A stretch of DNA of 14,909 nt. It comes from Betaproteobacteria bacterium (GTDB lineage Bacteria; Pseudomonadota; Gammaproteobacteria; Burkholderiales; Thiobacillaceae). Within the stretch, counting starts at the first letter, position 1. Every line of letters begins with the position of its first letter. This document shows, one piece after another, positions 13,748 through 14,909 of this stretch. The notes under the pieces were generated by a model. That model ran no database searches, was not told the origin of the DNA, and saw only the letters and a list, made by a program, of their open reading frames with translations. Where the stretch lies: contig JAIFLB010000052.1 in the NCBI GenBank assembly GCA_020049245.1, positions 1-14,909 on the forward strand. Direction: 5' to 3'. The position numbers and the translations under genes are program-made.

Positions 13748-14419
13748 ATGACCTGCCAAGTCCTCGCCGTGGCGAGCCTGAAGGGAGGCTGTGGCAAGAC
13801 CACCCTGGCGGTGAACCTTGCAGCGGGAATGATGGCAGGCATGGCGGCAGACACCGGTCGGCGCGGGCGCGTCGGGTTGGTTGACGCCGATCCCCAGGGC
13901 GCTCTGGCGCATTGGGCGGCCTGGCGGGGAAGCGGTGGCCCGGCAGTCTCCGGATTACCCGGTGTTCTGGCCGGCGGTACCGATCCGGTGGCGGTGATCG
14001 ACCGGATGGCCAGCAACCATGGACATGTGGTGGTGGACTGTCCGCCCTCTCTGGACATGGCGGTGACCCGGCGAATCATGGAACGCGCCTGGGGCGTTCT
14101 CATCCCGGTGCTGCCCTCGCCTCTGGACTTGTGGGCCTGTGCGGAAACCGTCGTCGCTGTGCACCAGGCCAGAGAACGCAATCCGGGGCTCGCGGCCTGG
14201 CTGCTGATCAATCAGGCCGAACCCGCCAGCGCCCTGTCGCGGGCCATGACGCGGTCGATGGCCGGGTTGGAGGTGCCCGTTCTTGGCTGCATGGTACGGC
14301 GTCGAGCCGCGTTCCGAACCGCCATCCTGGAAGGGGTGAGCGTTTACCAGTTGGGTGCCCGTGGCCGTGATGCGGCACGGGAGATCGATCAAGTCATTGA
14401 AGAGGTAATGGGAACATGA
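13748..14419 (+). CDS. mcdA: carboxysome positioning ATPase McdA (ParA family)
   Basis: McdA is a ParA/MinD-type ATPase that binds the nucleoid as a dimer and, with McdB, spreads carboxysomes along it. The 223-residue product has the deviant Walker A motif KGGCGKTT with signature lysine K12 and P-loop lysine K17, the Walker A' segment LVDADPQGALAHW (D46), and Walker B VVVDCPPSLD (D97). The length is that of a small, Walker-only ParA without an N-terminal DNA-binding domain. The adjacent mcdB and the carboxysome genes make the assignment to the alpha-type McdA firm. The ATG lies 8 bases after the acRAF stop, and the end overlaps mcdB by 4 bases (ATGA). Confidence 0.93.
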   Translation: MTCQVLAVASLKGGCGKTTLAVNLAAGMMAGMAADTGRRGRVGLVDADPQGALAHWAAWRGSGGPAVSGLPGVLAGGTDPVAVIDRMASNHGHVVVDCPPSLDMAVTRRIMERAWGVLIPVLPSPLDLWACAETVVAVHQARERNPGLAAWLLINQAEPASALSRAMTRSMAGLEVPVLGCMVRRRAAFRTAILEGVSVYQLGARGRDAAREIDQVIEEVMGT

Positions 14420-14643
14420 GCAAACTCGAAGACAAACTCGCCGCCAGCATCAAGCCGGCCCAAAGCAAACCGGCCGCGCGGAAAACAGCCCCGGTGCGTA
14501 GCAAACCGAACCCGGAAAAAATACCGGCAGCCGTAACGGTTTCCCCGCCCAAGCCTGTCGCACAGGCGGCTCCAGTCGTGCAGACTGCCGCCCCGGAACC
14601 GCCTTCTCAGGTGCTGCACCCCCGCCGGGTCTGGCCGGACTGA
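14416..14643 (+). CDS. mcdB: carboxysome positioning adaptor McdB
   Basis: McdB sits on carboxysomes and triggers ATP hydrolysis by McdA. The 75-residue product is short, basic and proline- and alanine-rich, so it is probably disordered. It has the two hallmarks of alpha-type McdB as I recall them: an N-terminal KLEDKLAASIK segment and a C-terminal RVWPD with an invariant tryptophan. Overlap with mcdA by 4 bases implies coupled translation. No domain other than these short motifs can be seen. Confidence 0.88.
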   Translation: MSKLEDKLAASIKPAQSKPAARKTAPVRSKPNPEKIPAAVTVSPPKPVAQAAPVVQTAAPEPPSQVLHPRRVWPD

Positions 14644-14679
14644 TCCGCCGCTTACCTTTTCAGCCCACCCGGGAGTGCC

Positions 14680-14909
14680 ATGACTACAGCCGCCAAGGGA
14701 TTCCTGCGCCGATTTTTCCCCTTCCTTGACTGGTTTCCCATGACTCGGGAAACCCTGCGGGGGGACTTGGTGGCGGGCGTCACCGTCACCCTTATCCTGG
14801 TTCCCCAGAGCATGGCCTATGCCCAGCTGGCGGGTCTGCCGGTGGTGTATGGCTTGTACGCGGCTTTCATCCCGGTGATCGTGGCCTCCCTGTGGGGCTC
14901 CCTGCGCCA
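14680..14909 (+). CDS. SulP-family anion transporter, 5' part (candidate bicarbonate transporter)
   Basis: The first 76 residues of a membrane transporter are present; the rest lies outside the window. After a short cytoplasmic leader (TTAAKGFLRRFFPFLDWFP) comes the family hallmark LRGDLVAGVTVTLILVPQSMAYAQLAGLP, followed by VVYGLYAAFIPVIVASLWG. These are the first transmembrane helices of SulP/SLC26 proteins, where the QSMAYA segment contributes to the anion site. SulP members transport sulfate or bicarbonate. Its place 36 bases after mcdB on the same strand suggests bicarbonate uptake for the carboxysome, but substrate cannot be told from this part. GGGAG 5-9 bases before the ATG is a fair ribosome binding site. 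Confidence 0.9.
   Translation, partial: MTTAAKGFLRRFFPFLDWFPMTRETLRGDLVAGVTVTLILVPQSMAYAQLAGLPVVYGLYAAFIPVIVASLWGSLR

Overview
The window is a carbon-fixation island of a GC-rich proteobacterium, most likely a chemolithoautotroph (sulfur or ammonia oxidiser, probably beta- or gammaproteobacterial). This rests on form IA Rubisco genes, a CbbQO-type activase, a complete alpha-carboxysome gene set and a LysR-type CbbR. Genus-level assignment is not possible from sequence inspection alone.

Layout. (1) 1-5089, plus strand: the 3' two-thirds of cbbL, then cbbS, cbbQ, cbbO and an unrecognised 98-residue gene. A strong intrinsic terminator lies between cbbS and cbbQ, and a palindromic REP-like element lies between cbbQ and cbbO. 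cbbQ carries an apparent internal deletion and frameshift just before its Walker A motif. (2) 5259-6137, minus strand: a ribbon-helix-helix antitoxin and a PIN-domain toxin gene abutting end to end. (3) 6326-7297, minus strand: cbbR, divergent from csoS2 across a 153-bp AT-rich region with LysR-type dyads. (4) 7451-14643, plus strand: csoS2, csoSCA, csoS4A, csoS4B, three csoS1 paralogues, a bacterioferritin-like gene, the acRAF Rubisco assembly factor and the McdA/McdB carboxysome positioning pair. (5) 14680 to the end: the start of a SulP-family anion transporter, a plausible bicarbonate importer.

How it works together. CsoS2 scaffolds Rubisco and shell. CsoS1 hexamers and CsoS4 pentamers form the shell, and CsoSCA makes CO2 from bicarbonate inside it. 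acRAF helps Rubisco assembly, CbbQO would reactivate inhibited Rubisco, McdAB spaces carboxysomes over the nucleoid, and SulP may bring in bicarbonate. The carboxysome operon starts directly with csoS2 and has no cbbLS of its own. The only Rubisco visible is the upstream cbbLSQO set, whose CbbS has a short N-terminal insertion resembling the non-carboxysomal IAq type.

The most notable sequence-level signals are a textbook -1 frameshift cassette inside csoS2 (slippery CCCAAAG, 6-nt spacer, GC-rich stem, stop three codons after the slip), which would yield a 508-residue short form beside the 790-residue full form; the broken cbbQ; and a bacterioferritin that keeps all ferroxidase ligands but lacks the haem methionine.
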